Positions 8,890 through 18,208 of a DNA stretch of 64,000 nucleotides are shown here, piece after piece (the first letter of the stretch is position 1; the number at the start of each line of letters is the position of its first letter). Below the pieces are notes generated by a model. It did no database searches and was not told where the DNA came from. It saw only the letters and a program-made list of their open reading frames with translations. The position numbers were made by a program, and so were the translations under genes. The stretch comes from Glycomyces sambucus (lineage in GTDB: Bacteria > Actinomycetota > Actinomycetes > Mycobacteriales > Micromonosporaceae): contig NZ_FNGF01000003.1 in NCBI RefSeq assembly GCF_900102815.1, forward strand, positions 186,001-250,000, read 5' to 3'.

Positions 8890-9564
8890 ATGTGGAGCAC
8901 GCGATTGCTGGTACTCGGCCTGGTCCGGTGGCTCGGCCCCGTCCACGGCTACCTGGTCCGCCGCGAGCTGGACTCGTGGCGGCTGCCGGGGGTGTCCGAG
9001 ATCGGCGCGGGCTCGATCTACCACGCGCTCAAGCGGCTCGCGCTCGACGGCAGCATCGAGGTCGTCGACACCGAGTCGGTCGACGCGCGGCCCGCGCGGA
9101 CCACGTACCGGGTCACCGCGAAGGGCGAGACCGAGTTCCAGCGGACGCTGCGCGAGAAGCTGTGGGAGGTGTCGGCGTCCGAGGACCCGTTCCACACCGC
9201 GTGGACGTTCGCGCAGGTCCTCAGCCCGGCCGAGAACGTCGCCATGCTGCGCCGGCGGGCCGAGACCCTGTACGAGCGCGTCGAGCTGGTCACCCAGGTG
9301 CTGGCGGCGACGACCTCGGACTTCAAGGAGGCGAACGGCGAGGCGTTCGTCCCGGCCCACGCGAGGGCGATGATGCGGCGCCAGGCCGACCTGTGGGCGG
9401 TCGACGCCGAGTGGTGCGAGCAGACCGCGGAGCGGATCGAGTCGGGCGACCTCGAACTCGGGCCCGACCTCGACGCGGAGCAGGCGGGGTACTGGCGCGA
9501 GGCGATCAAGAGCGACCGGTTCGTGGAGCAGGTCGCGTCGTGGTGCGAGGGCATCGGGAAGTAG
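8890..9564 (+). CDS. PadR-family transcriptional regulator
   Basis: A 224-residue protein with an N-terminal winged helix: LGLVRWLGPVHGYLVRREL, then GSIYHALKRLALDGSIE, the PadR recognition region. Residues 95-200 are the helical C-terminal dimerisation domain of the longer PadR class. Such proteins usually repress a neighbouring multidrug exporter until a drug binds. The divergent DrrAB pair and the intervening inverted repeat fit that. The ATG at 8890 opens directly into the conserved helix; GGAG lies 13 bases upstream, so initiation may be weak or nearly leaderless. Confidence 0.88.
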   Translation: MWSTRLLVLGLVRWLGPVHGYLVRRELDSWRLPGVSEIGAGSIYHALKRLALDGSIEVVDTESVDARPARTTYRVTAKGETEFQRTLREKLWEVSASEDPFHTAWTFAQVLSPAENVAMLRRRAETLYERVELVTQVLAATTSDFKEANGEAFVPAHARAMMRRQADLWAVDAEWCEQTAERIESGDLELGPDLDAEQAGYWREAIKSDRFVEQVASWCEGIGK

Positions 9565-9890
9565 GGCCCCGGGAAGCGAGGCCCGAATGGTCCGTAGCAA
9601 CGGGACAGGGTGGCGGATCGACGAGCGGATCAGCGCGGCGGCGACGCGGTGAACAGGTCGGCGTGACGGCGGATCCGCGCGGCGGCGACTCGGTGCGGCC
9701 TCGTGTCGGCGGATCGGTGTGACGCGTCACGGCGCTGCGTCTCAAACGATCGTTCAGGGGATCACGCTAAAAAATAGACAACCCGTCTTGTGGAGACCCA
9801 CTAAAGATGGTCCGGTTCGTACCGTTTCTTCCGGGCACTGTGCGTCGCCGTCCCCCCGGACCCGGATACCCGGCCACTACACTGCGGGAC
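9565..9890. other. Intergenic region with a short direct repeat
   Basis: The 326 bases before the carboxylase gene hold no convincing gene. A 13-base sequence (gcgcggcggcgac) occurs at 9633-9645 and 9677-9689 within two loosely similar 44-base units. The last 130 bases are AT-richer and probably hold the promoter of the carboxylase gene, which I cannot place exactly. Confidence 0.4.
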
Positions 9891-11633
9891 GTGCGCAAGG
9901 TTTTGATCGCCAACCGCGGCGAGATCGCAGTGAGAGTCATCCGGGCCTGCCGTGACGCCGGCTTCGAGTCCGTCGCCGTCTACGCCGACGGCGACCGCGA
10001 TGCCCCCCACACCCTCCTGGCCGACGAGGCGTTCGCCCTCGACGGCCTCACGGCCGCCGACACCTACCTGCGGATCGACAAGCTGATCCGGATCGCCCAG
10101 CGGTCCGAGGCCGACGCCGTGCACCCGGGGTACGGGTTCCTCTCGGAGAACGCCGAGTTCGCCCAGGCCGTCATGGACGCCGGGCTGACCTGGATCGGGC
10201 CGACCCCGCAGTCCATCCGGGACCTCGGCGACAAGGTCACCGCGCGCCACCTCGCCATGAAGGCGAACGTGCCGCTCGTGCCCGGCACCAAGGACCCCGT
10301 GAAGGACGCGTCCGAGATCCTCGCGTTCGCCGACGAGCACGGCCTGCCCGTCGCGATCAAGGCCGCCTTCGGCGGCGGCGGGCGCGGTCTCAAGGTCGCC
10401 CGCGACCGCGACGAGATCCCCGACCTGTTCGAGTCCGCGGTCCGCGAGGCCGAGGCCGCGTTCGGGCGCGGCGAGTGCTTCGTCGAGCGCTACCTCGACC
10501 GGCCCCGCCACGTCGAGGCCCAGGTCCTCGCCGACACGCACGGCAACGTCATCGTCGTCGGCACCCGCGACTGCTCGCTCCAGCGCCGCCACCAGAAGCT
10601 CGTGGAGGAGGCGCCCGCGCCGTTCCTCACCGACGAGCAGCGCGCCGTGATCCACAACGCGGCCAAGGCCATCTGCAAGGAGGCCGAGTACCACGGCGCC
10701 GGCACGGTCGAGTTCCTCGTCGCCGTCGACGGCACCATCTCCTTCCTCGAGGTCAACACCCGCCTCCAGGTCGAGCACCCCGTCTCCGAGGAGACCAGCG
10801 GCCTCGACCTCGTGCGCGAGCAGTTCCGCATCGCCTCCGGCGAGCGCGTCCCCGTCACCGAGGACCCCGAGCCGCGCGGCCACTCGATCGAGTTCCGCAT
10901 CAACGGCGAGGACCCGGGCCGCGGCTTCCTGCCAGCGCCCGGTGCGGTGTCGAAGCTGCGCCTCCCGGCCGGGCCGGGCGTGCGCGTCGACACCGGCATC
11001 GAGGAGGGGTCCGTCATCGACGGGAACTTCGACTCCCTGCTCGCCAAGGTCATCGTCACCGGCGCCACCCGCGAGGAGGCCCTGCGCCGCTCCGCGCGCG
11101 CGCTCGCCGAGATGGAGGTCGAGGGCATCGCCACGGTGCTCCCGTTCCACCGCCTCGTGGTCGAGGACCCGGCGTTCGCCGAGGACTTCACCGTCCACAC
11201 CCGCTGGATCGAGACCGAGTGGGACAACACGCTCGACCCGTACAGCGCGGGCGCGGGCGCGAACGGCGAGGCCGAGGAGCGCACCAGCCTCGTGGTCGAG
11301 GTCGGCGGGAAGCGACTGGAGGTGTCGATCCCGGCGGGGCTCCTCAACCCGGTCGCGTCGAGCAAGCCGAAGAAGCGCGCCGCGAAGAAGCAGTCCGACT
11401 CGGGCCCGGCGATCGGCGGCGACTCGCTGCCCTCGCCGATGCAGGGCACCATCGTCAAGGTCGCCGTCGCCGACGGCCAGTCCGTGGTCAAGGGCGACAC
11501 GATCGTGGTCCTGGAGGCCATGAAGATGGAGCAGCCGATCGAGGCCCACAAGTCCGGGACCGTCTCGGGCCTGGAGGTCGGGATCGGCGACGTCGTCGCG
11601 GCCGGGGCGCAGATCTGCCAGATCTCGGAGTAG
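9891..11633 (+). CDS. accA: Acetyl/propionyl-CoA carboxylase alpha subunit (biotin carboxylase + BCCP)
   Basis: A 580-residue protein with the biotin carboxylase domain first ([17 protein letters not shown] at the N-terminus, ATP-grasp glycine loop FGGGGRG, then [14 protein letters not shown]) and a C-terminal biotinyl domain with EAMKMEQ, the biotin Lys being residue 545. It carboxylates biotin with bicarbonate and ATP and works with a separate carboxyltransferase beta subunit to make malonyl- or methylmalonyl-CoA. No beta gene is nearby, as is usual for the shared actinobacterial AccA3-type subunit. The GTG at 9891 starts at the family N-terminus; the open frame upstream is not conserved-looking. 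A Lys/Ala linker ([10 protein letters not shown]) precedes the biotinyl domain. Confidence 0.92.
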   Translation: MRKVLIANRGEIAVRVIRACRDAGFESVAVYADGDRDAPHTLLADEAFALDGLTAADTYLRIDKLIRIAQRSEADAVHPGYGFLSENAEFAQAVMDAGLTWIGPTPQSIRDLGDKVTARHLAMKANVPLVPGTKDPVKDASEILAFADEHGLPVAIKAAFGGGGRGLKVARDRDEIPDLFESAVREAEAAFGRGECFVERYLDRPRHVEAQVLADTHGNVIVVGTRDCSLQRRHQKLVEEAPAPFLTDEQRAVIHNAAKAICKEAEYHGAGTVEFLVAVDGTISFLEVNTRLQVEHPVSEETSGLDLVREQFRIASGERVPVTEDPEPRGHSIEFRINGEDPGRGFLPAPGAVSKLRLPAGPGVRVDTGIEEGSVIDGNFDSLLAKVIVTGATREEALRRSARALAEMEVEGIATVLPFHRLVVEDPAFAEDFTVHTRWIETEWDNTLDPYSAGAGANGEAEERTSLVVEVGGKRLEVSIPAGLLNPVASSKPKKRAAKKQSDSGPAIGGDSLPSPMQGTIVKVAVADGQSVVKGDTIVVLEAMKMEQPIEAHKSGTVSGLEVGIGDVVAAGAQICQISE

Positions 11634-11728
11634 TCGGATCCCGGCGGCGCGGATCCCGGACCTAGGCGAATCCCGTTGCAACACGGATCGGGCGGTAGTC
11701 AAGGGCCCGCGGTGACGGGAAGCCGTAA

Positions 11729-13330
<1,602 letters not shown>

Positions 13331-13344
13331 GCCTCTGTGCGAGG

Positions 13345-13378
13345 CCGCGGGCGTCCGCCTTTCGGCGGGCGCCCGCGG
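13345..13378 (+). terminator. Terminator of guaB1
   Basis: A 15-bp stem (13345-13359 with 13364-13378, one G-U pair) with a UUUC loop begins 14 bases after the stop codon and is followed by a T-rich run. Confidence 0.85.
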
Positions 13379-13393
13379 TGTTTCTCGCGAGGT

Positions 13394-13485
13394 GTCCCGG
13401 CAGGAGCCGAGCGCGGGTGCACCCGCGCTCGGTCTTCGGGGGCGGCCCCCGGGGTTCCCACTTTCGCCGCCGGTCCTGCCGGGAC
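13394..13485. other. Nested palindromes forming a possible branched structure
   Basis: An outer 12-bp inverted repeat (13394-13405 with 13474-13485) encloses a perfect 26-base palindrome (13407-13432) and a second tight hairpin (13437-13451). It lies after the guaB1 terminator in a stretch with no gene. It could be a second terminator, a folded RNA or a protein-binding cruciform. Confidence 0.5.
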
Positions 13486-13579
13486 CGAACCTCCGCTCCG
13501 CACTTCCACCGGAGCAGGGGTTTTTTCTCTACCAACAATCACATGTCCGGTAGCTGCTGCCAAGTACTGTTTTCGGCCC

Positions 13580-13674
13580 TGTGGATAACTTCGTGCCTGA
13601 TCGTCGGTTCGCATCCTGCAACGGTCGCATGCTGGGCCGGGATCGCCCAGGGGTATTTGGTGGGCTGTGGATAA
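13580..13674 (-). promoter_or_regulatory. Two perfect DnaA-box-like nonamers
   Basis: TTATCCACA occurs on the minus strand at 13588-13580 and again at 13674-13666, both in the same orientation, 86 bases apart, between convergent genes. These match the classical DnaA box exactly. No dnaA, dnaN or AT-rich unwinding region is present, so this is not an origin. It may titrate DnaA, or be chance. Confidence 0.4.
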
Positions 13675-13752
13675 GTGTGGGTTGGAGGCAGCTGGAGGTC
13701 GGGTGGGGATACCGCGACCAGGGATGGACGGAGGTTGGGGGTTGACGGGTGG

Positions 13753-14394
13753 TCAGGTTCTTGCGTCTCTTGCCAGGAGGGCGGCCTGGACCCGGTTGGT
13801 GCACTCCAGTTTTGCCAGGATGCGGCTGACGTAGGTCTTCACCGTCGCTTCGCTCATGTGGGCCCGGCCGGCGATCTCCGCGTTTGCGAGCCCTTCCGCG
13901 AGCAGGTCGAGGACCTCGCGCTCTCGCGCGGCGAGGCGGGCGACGCGGGTGACCGCGTCGCGGCGGCGCGGGGCCGCGTCGGGGGCGACCAGGCCGAGGA
14001 CCATGCGCGTGACTACCGGGGACAGGTACGCCTCGCCGGCGGCGACTGCGCGGACCGCGGTCACGAGTTCTTCTGGGGTGCAGGTCTTCAGGACGAACCC
14101 GGCCGCGCCGCGTTCCACCGCGGCGAGCACGTTCTCCTGGTCTCCGAAGGAGGTCAGGATGAGCGCGTGGGTTCCCGGCGCGACCGCACCCAGGCGCTCC
14201 GCCACCGCGAGGCCGCCGAGGCCGGGCATGTGCAGGTCGAGCAGGACCACCTCCGGCCGGTGCCGTTCCACCGCCTTGAGCGCGTCGCGTCCGTTGTGGA
14301 CGACCTCGGCAACGGTACAGCCCGCCGCTTCGAGGACCGTTCGGACTCCTTCGACGACCAGCGGCTCGTCGTCGGCGATGACGACCCTCGTCAT
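13753..14394 (-). CDS. NarL/LuxR-family response regulator
   Basis: A 213-residue protein with a receiver domain (MTRVVIADDEPLVVEGV; phospho-Asp in VVLLDLHMPG; conserved Thr/Ser in LILTSFGD; Lys in VLKTCTPEE) and a C-terminal LuxR helix-turn-helix (LAAREREVLDLLAEG, then TVKTYVSRILAKL). It is phosphorylated by the kinase encoded upstream and binds DNA as a dimer. Its ATG overlaps the kinase stop (ATGA, 14391-14394), so production is coupled. The likely target is the divergent ABC transporter at 15412. Confidence 0.92.
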   Translation of the reverse strand: MTRVVIADDEPLVVEGVRTVLEAAGCTVAEVVHNGRDALKAVERHRPEVVLLDLHMPGLGGLAVAERLGAVAPGTHALILTSFGDQENVLAAVERGAAGFVLKTCTPEELVTAVRAVAAGEAYLSPVVTRMVLGLVAPDAAPRRRDAVTRVARLAAREREVLDLLAEGLANAEIAGRAHMSEATVKTYVSRILAKLECTNRVQAALLARDART

Positions 14395-15302
14395 TTCACC
14401 CCCGTGACCGCGGTGAGCGGCACGAGCACCAGCAGGAGCACCAGCGTCGCCAGCGCCGCCGCGCGTACCCTCGCCGCGACCTTCGGGGCCACCGCCCTGG
14501 GCAGCATGGCGCTCAACCGGAATCGACCGGCTTCGCGGCGGTGGTCGAGCAGGCCGCCGGCCGCGTCGACCCGCTCCCGCAGACCTTGCAGTCCGTGGCC
14601 TCCCGAGCTCTGGAGCGTCGAACCGGAGGACCATTCGGGTGGCGGGCTTTCGGCTTGGTCTTCGGCGTCGGCCTTCCGAGGGGCTTGGTTCTCTACCACC
14701 ACCAGCAGCGCGTCCTCCTCCCATGTCACCGTCGCCGCCACCGGAACACCCGGCGCGTGCTTCACCGCGTTCGCGAGGCCCTCCTCCAGCACCGCGTAGG
14801 CCGCGCTCGCGGCCGCGGCCGGGATCGGGCCCGGTTCGCCGCGCTGGTGGAGGTCGACGGCGACGCCCGCCTCGACGAACTGGGCCGCCAGGGACGCGAC
14901 GGCGGCTGGGTCGAAGACCGGGCCCGCCTCCTCGCCGCCGCGCAGGACCGCGACGAGGCCGTGGAGGTCTTCGACGGCGCCGCGGACGGTGTCGCCGACG
15001 CGGCGGGCCTCGGCGCGGCGGTCGGGGTCGGTCTCGCTGACTTCGAGGGCCGCGGCCTGGACGGCGGCGAGGCCGAGGCGGCGGCCGATGCGGTCGTGCA
15101 TGTCGCGGGCGAGGCGCAGGCGCTCGCGGTGGACCGCGGCCTCGCGTTCGCGTTCGGCGCGGCGGTGGCGCTGCCAGAGGGCGACGACGACCGCGGCGGC
15201 GAGGAGGGCGAGGACGCCGGCGGGGACGGGGCCGGCGGGGAGCATCGCGAAGACGGCGAACTCGACCAGGACGACCGCGACCGCCGCGAGGAGACCTCTC
15301 AT
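14391..15302 (-). CDS. Sensor histidine kinase (HisKA_3 type) with a C-terminal membrane helix
   Basis: A 303-residue protein. Two N-terminal hydrophobic segments (about 4-22 and 26-42) are followed by the HisKA_3 dimerisation helix with phospho-acceptor His in RLARDMHDRIGRRLG (near 88), then an HATPase domain (LEEGLANAVKHA, GHGLQGLRERV). After the ATPase there is an unusual third hydrophobic helix (about 283-300, ending at residue 303), which would anchor the catalytic domain at both ends. No extracellular sensor domain is visible, so it probably senses membrane or envelope state, as in kinases that control ABC exporters. Confidence 0.88.
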   Translation of the reverse strand: MRGLLAAVAVVLVEFAVFAMLPAGPVPAGVLALLAAAVVVALWQRHRRAEREREAAVHRERLRLARDMHDRIGRRLGLAAVQAAALEVSETDPDRRAEARRVGDTVRGAVEDLHGLVAVLRGGEEAGPVFDPAAVASLAAQFVEAGVAVDLHQRGEPGPIPAAAASAAYAVLEEGLANAVKHAPGVPVAATVTWEEDALLVVVENQAPRKADAEDQAESPPPEWSSGSTLQSSGGHGLQGLRERVDAAGGLLDHRREAGRFRLSAMLPRAVAPKVAARVRAAALATLVLLLVLVPLTAVTGVK

Positions 15303-15411
15303 GGGGCCAGCGTACGCACCGGCCGCCGCGCCTGGCCGTGCACTTTCGTCGCGGGAACGCGCGACCTTCGGGGACTGTGCCGGCGCCGTTCGGCGCTCCT
15401 ACGGTGGCGGC

Positions 15412-16143
15412 GTGATCGAAGTGAACCATCTGACCAAGCGGTATCGGGGCGGCACGGCCGTCGACGATCTGACCTTCACCGTGGAGCCGGGCCGCGTCAC
15501 CGGCTTCCTCGGACCCAACGGCGCGGGCAAGTCCACCACCATCCGGATGGTCCTGGGCCTGGACCGGCCCACGGCCGGGAGCGCGCTGATCGGCGGGCGC
15601 CAGTACGCGGAGTTCAAGCGGCCGTTGACGGCGGTCGGGGCGCTCCTGGAGGCGTCCGATCTGCATCCGGGACGCAGTGCCCGCGACCACCTGCTGTGGC
15701 TCGCGGCCTCGAACGGCCTGGGGCGCAAGCGGGTCCAGGAGGTCCTGGAGGAGACCGGGCTGTCGGAGGCGGCCGGGAAGCGGGTGCGGGCGTTCTCGCT
15801 GGGGATGCGGCAGCGGCTGGGGATCGCGGCGGCACTGCTCGGGGATCCGGGGGTGCTCATCCTGGACGAGCCGGTGAACGGGCTCGACCCGGAGGGCGTG
15901 ATCTGGGTGCGGAACCTCGCGAAGCGGCTCGCGGGCGAGGGCCGGACGGTGCTCGTGTCGAGCCATCTCATGGCGGAGATGGCGCTGACGGCCTCGCACC
16001 TGGTGGTGATCGGCCGCGGGCGCCTGCTCGCGGACCTGCCGACGGAGGAGTTCGTGTCGGCGCATTCGGGTGCGAATCTGGAGGAGGCGTTCATGCGTTT
16101 GACGAGCGAGTCGGTGCAGTACCGGGCGGGCGGTGCCCGGTGA
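15412..16143 (+). CDS. ABC transporter ATP-binding protein
   Basis: A 243-residue ATPase with Walker A GPNGAGKST, signature FSLGMRQRLG, Walker B VLILDEPVNGLDP and switch His in VSSHLM. The FSLGMRQRLG signature is typical of bacitracin/lantibiotic-type (BcrA-like) exporters. The GTG at 15412 begins at the conserved IEVNHLTKRY. It is divergent from the two-component genes (109-base gap) and overlaps the permease gene by four bases (GTGA). Confidence 0.9.
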   Translation: MIEVNHLTKRYRGGTAVDDLTFTVEPGRVTGFLGPNGAGKSTTIRMVLGLDRPTAGSALIGGRQYAEFKRPLTAVGALLEASDLHPGRSARDHLLWLAASNGLGRKRVQEVLEETGLSEAAGKRVRAFSLGMRQRLGIAAALLGDPGVLILDEPVNGLDPEGVIWVRNLAKRLAGEGRTVLVSSHLMAEMALTASHLVVIGRGRLLADLPTEEFVSAHSGANLEEAFMRLTSESVQYRAGGAR

Positions 16144-16895
16144 GCGCGCTGGGGGCCGCGGCGGCGGCCGAGTGGGTGAAGGTGCGGTCGGTGCGGTCGA
16201 CGCCGATCATGCTGGCGGCGTTCGCAGTGGTCGGGGTGGGCCTGGGCTGGGTGGTCGCGGGGAGTTTCGCGGACGCGGCGCGGGAGCAGGATTCGCTGGC
16301 GGCGGGGTTCTTCAGCCTGCTGCTGGGGCAGCTGGTGCTCATCACGTTCGCGGTGCAGTTCGCGGGGGCGGAGTTCTCGACGGGGACGGTCCGGGTGTCG
16401 CTGGCGGCGGTCCCGTCGCGGGGCCGGTTCTTCGCGGCGAAGATGCTCGTGACGGGCCTGGTGGTGGCGGGCGCGGCGGTGGTGGTCGAGGTGGCGACGT
16501 TCTTCACGGCGCAGTCGCGGCTGGGTGAGCGGGCGGCGCCGTTCATGGAGTGGGAGACGGTGGAGGCGCTGCTGGGCGGCTGGATCCACTTGACGCTGCT
16601 GAGCCTGTTCGCGGCCGGGGTCGCGGTGATGGTGCGGAGCACGGTGGTGGCGCTGTCGGTGCTGCTGCCGATCCTGTTCCTGAGTTCGCAGGGGCTGGGG
16701 AACGTGGACGCGATCAGGCCGGTCGCGCAGTACCTGCCCGACCAGGTGGGCATGGTGGTCATGCACTTGACGGTGCCGGGCGATCCGCAGTTCGGGCGGG
16801 ACTACGGGCCGTGGGAGGGCATCGGGATCCTGGTGCTGTGGACGGCGGCGGCGCTCGTCGGCGGGTGGATCGCCATGCGCCGCAGGGACGCCTGA
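16140..16895 (+). CDS. ABC transporter permease (BcrB-like, ABC-2 superfamily)
   Basis: A 251-residue protein with six predicted membrane helices. The N-terminal AAEWVKVRSVRSTP motif and the following FAGAEFSTGTVRVSLAAVPSR loop are typical of permeases paired with BcrA-type ATPases. Its GTG overlaps the ATPase stop. With the ATPase it should export a cationic peptide or lipid-like compound. Regulation by the divergent kinase/regulator pair is inferred from arrangement. Confidence 0.85.
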   Translation: MSALGAAAAAEWVKVRSVRSTPIMLAAFAVVGVGLGWVVAGSFADAAREQDSLAAGFFSLLLGQLVLITFAVQFAGAEFSTGTVRVSLAAVPSRGRFFAAKMLVTGLVVAGAAVVVEVATFFTAQSRLGERAAPFMEWETVEALLGGWIHLTLLSLFAAGVAVMVRSTVVALSVLLPILFLSSQGLGNVDAIRPVAQYLPDQVGMVVMHLTVPGDPQFGRDYGPWEGIGILVLWTAAALVGGWIAMRRRDA

Positions 16896-17095
16896 GGCAA
16901 GGGGAACGCGAGGAGGGGTGCGGGGCGGCAGTCCCGCACCCCTGTGGACTGTCCCCAATTGAGGGAACTTCCCGCGTGTGCACAGTGTTCTCATATAGCT
17001 TCGCTCTGTAGTCGGTCCGTCTCTCGGGCCGCACGTGACCTGCGGGCGCGGCCGGAGCGGGCCGGCGCTCCGCGCACCTGAACGAAGGAGCACCT

Positions 17096-18103
17096 GTGAA
17101 ACGCATGGCCATCCTCGGCGCGGGCTCGATGCTGCTCGCCGCCGCCCTCGCCGCCCTCCCCGCGACCGCGGGGGCCCAGGCCCCGGACGAGCTGACGAAG
17201 AAGCTGCTGTTCAGCGCGCCCATGACCGGCAACGGCGACAACGTGCCCGCCGACGCGCTCTCGCTCGACGCGTGCCTGACGGCGGCGACCGAGCTCGTCG
17301 GCCCCGACTCGTTCGACTCGTGCGCCGACCAGGCCGTGGGCCCGGTCCCCGAGTCCGGCAAGTCGCCCGGCTACCTCCAGCTCACCGACGCCAGCAAGTT
17401 CAACACCGGCGCCGCGATCCTCAACAAGGCGCTCCCGAACAAGGGCGGCATCGAGGTCACGTTCGCGCAGTACCAGTACGGCGGCACCGGCGCCGACGGG
17501 ATCTCGTTCTTCCTCGTCGACGGCGGCACCGACCTCACCGAGGCGGGCGCGTTCGGCGGCAGCCTCGGCTACGCCCAGCACGGCGACAACCCGGGGGTGG
17601 ACGGCGCCTACCTGGGGCTCGGCCTCGACACGTGGGGGAACTTCTCGGCCGACACCGAGGGCCGCGGCACCGGCTGCCCGGCCGCGTACCAGGCGCCCGC
17701 GCACCTGCAGGTGCCGTTCAACCGCGCGCCCGACAACGTCGCGCTCCGCGGCCCCGGCGAGGGCACGCAGGGCTACTGCCTGCTGGCGACCACCGCCACC
17801 GACGAGAAGATCGGCGAGTACGCCAACGGCGACATCTACGGGACCGACTTCCCCGAGAGCCTGCGCTCGGCGACCCTCGACGGCGCCAAGCGCATGGTGA
17901 AGCTCAAGGTCGGCGACGGCCAGCACCCGAAGGTCACCGTCGACATCGACTTCCTGGACGGCGAGGGCTGGACCCGCGTCCTGGAGACCGAGGTGCCGTT
18001 CGAGGCGCCCGACACGTTCAAGATCGGCTTCGCCGCCTCCACCGGCGCCGCCACCGACGTCCACCTCATCCGCCACCTGCGCGTCGAGACCTTCGTCGAC
18101 TGA
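17096..18103 (+). CDS. Secreted L-type (legume-like) lectin domain protein
   Basis: A 335-residue protein with a Sec signal peptide (KRMAILGAGSMLLAAALAALPATAGA, cleavage near AGAQA, residue 28). Residues 110-220 read like a bacterial L-type lectin beta sandwich: a GGIEVTFAQYQYGGTGADG stretch, then ISFFLVDG, SLGYA, and GVDGAYLGLGLDTWGNFS. In legume-type lectins these strands carry the metal-coordinating Asp and Asn. The ligand is unknown. The GTG at 17096 has AAGGAG five bases before its spacer. It stands alone, with 200 bases upstream for a promoter and a strong terminator after it. Four cysteines may form disulphides outside the cell. Confidence 0.72.
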   Translation: MKRMAILGAGSMLLAAALAALPATAGAQAPDELTKKLLFSAPMTGNGDNVPADALSLDACLTAATELVGPDSFDSCADQAVGPVPESGKSPGYLQLTDASKFNTGAAILNKALPNKGGIEVTFAQYQYGGTGADGISFFLVDGGTDLTEAGAFGGSLGYAQHGDNPGVDGAYLGLGLDTWGNFSADTEGRGTGCPAAYQAPAHLQVPFNRAPDNVALRGPGEGTQGYCLLATTATDEKIGEYANGDIYGTDFPESLRSATLDGAKRMVKLKVGDGQHPKVTVDIDFLDGEGWTRVLETEVPFEAPDTFKIGFAASTGAATDVHLIRHLRVETFVD

Positions 18104-18158
18104 GGAGCTGCAGGACTGGGGGACCGGGGAACGGTCGAGTAACAGGAACTGAGAACGA

Positions 18159-18185
18159 GGGGCCCGCGCCGATGGCGCGGGCCCC
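18159..18185. terminator. Bidirectional terminator
   Basis: A perfect 12-bp stem (18159-18170 with 18174-18185) and 3-base loop lie between the ends of the lectin-like gene and lpdA. Confidence 0.8.
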
Positions 18186-18208
18186 CTGTTCGCTGGTGCG
18201 GCTTCGGG

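Noticed and set aside
13580-13674. Chromosomal origin of replication at the DnaA boxes.
   Set aside because: Only two boxes, no unwinding region, and no dnaA, dnaN or rpmH gene nearby.
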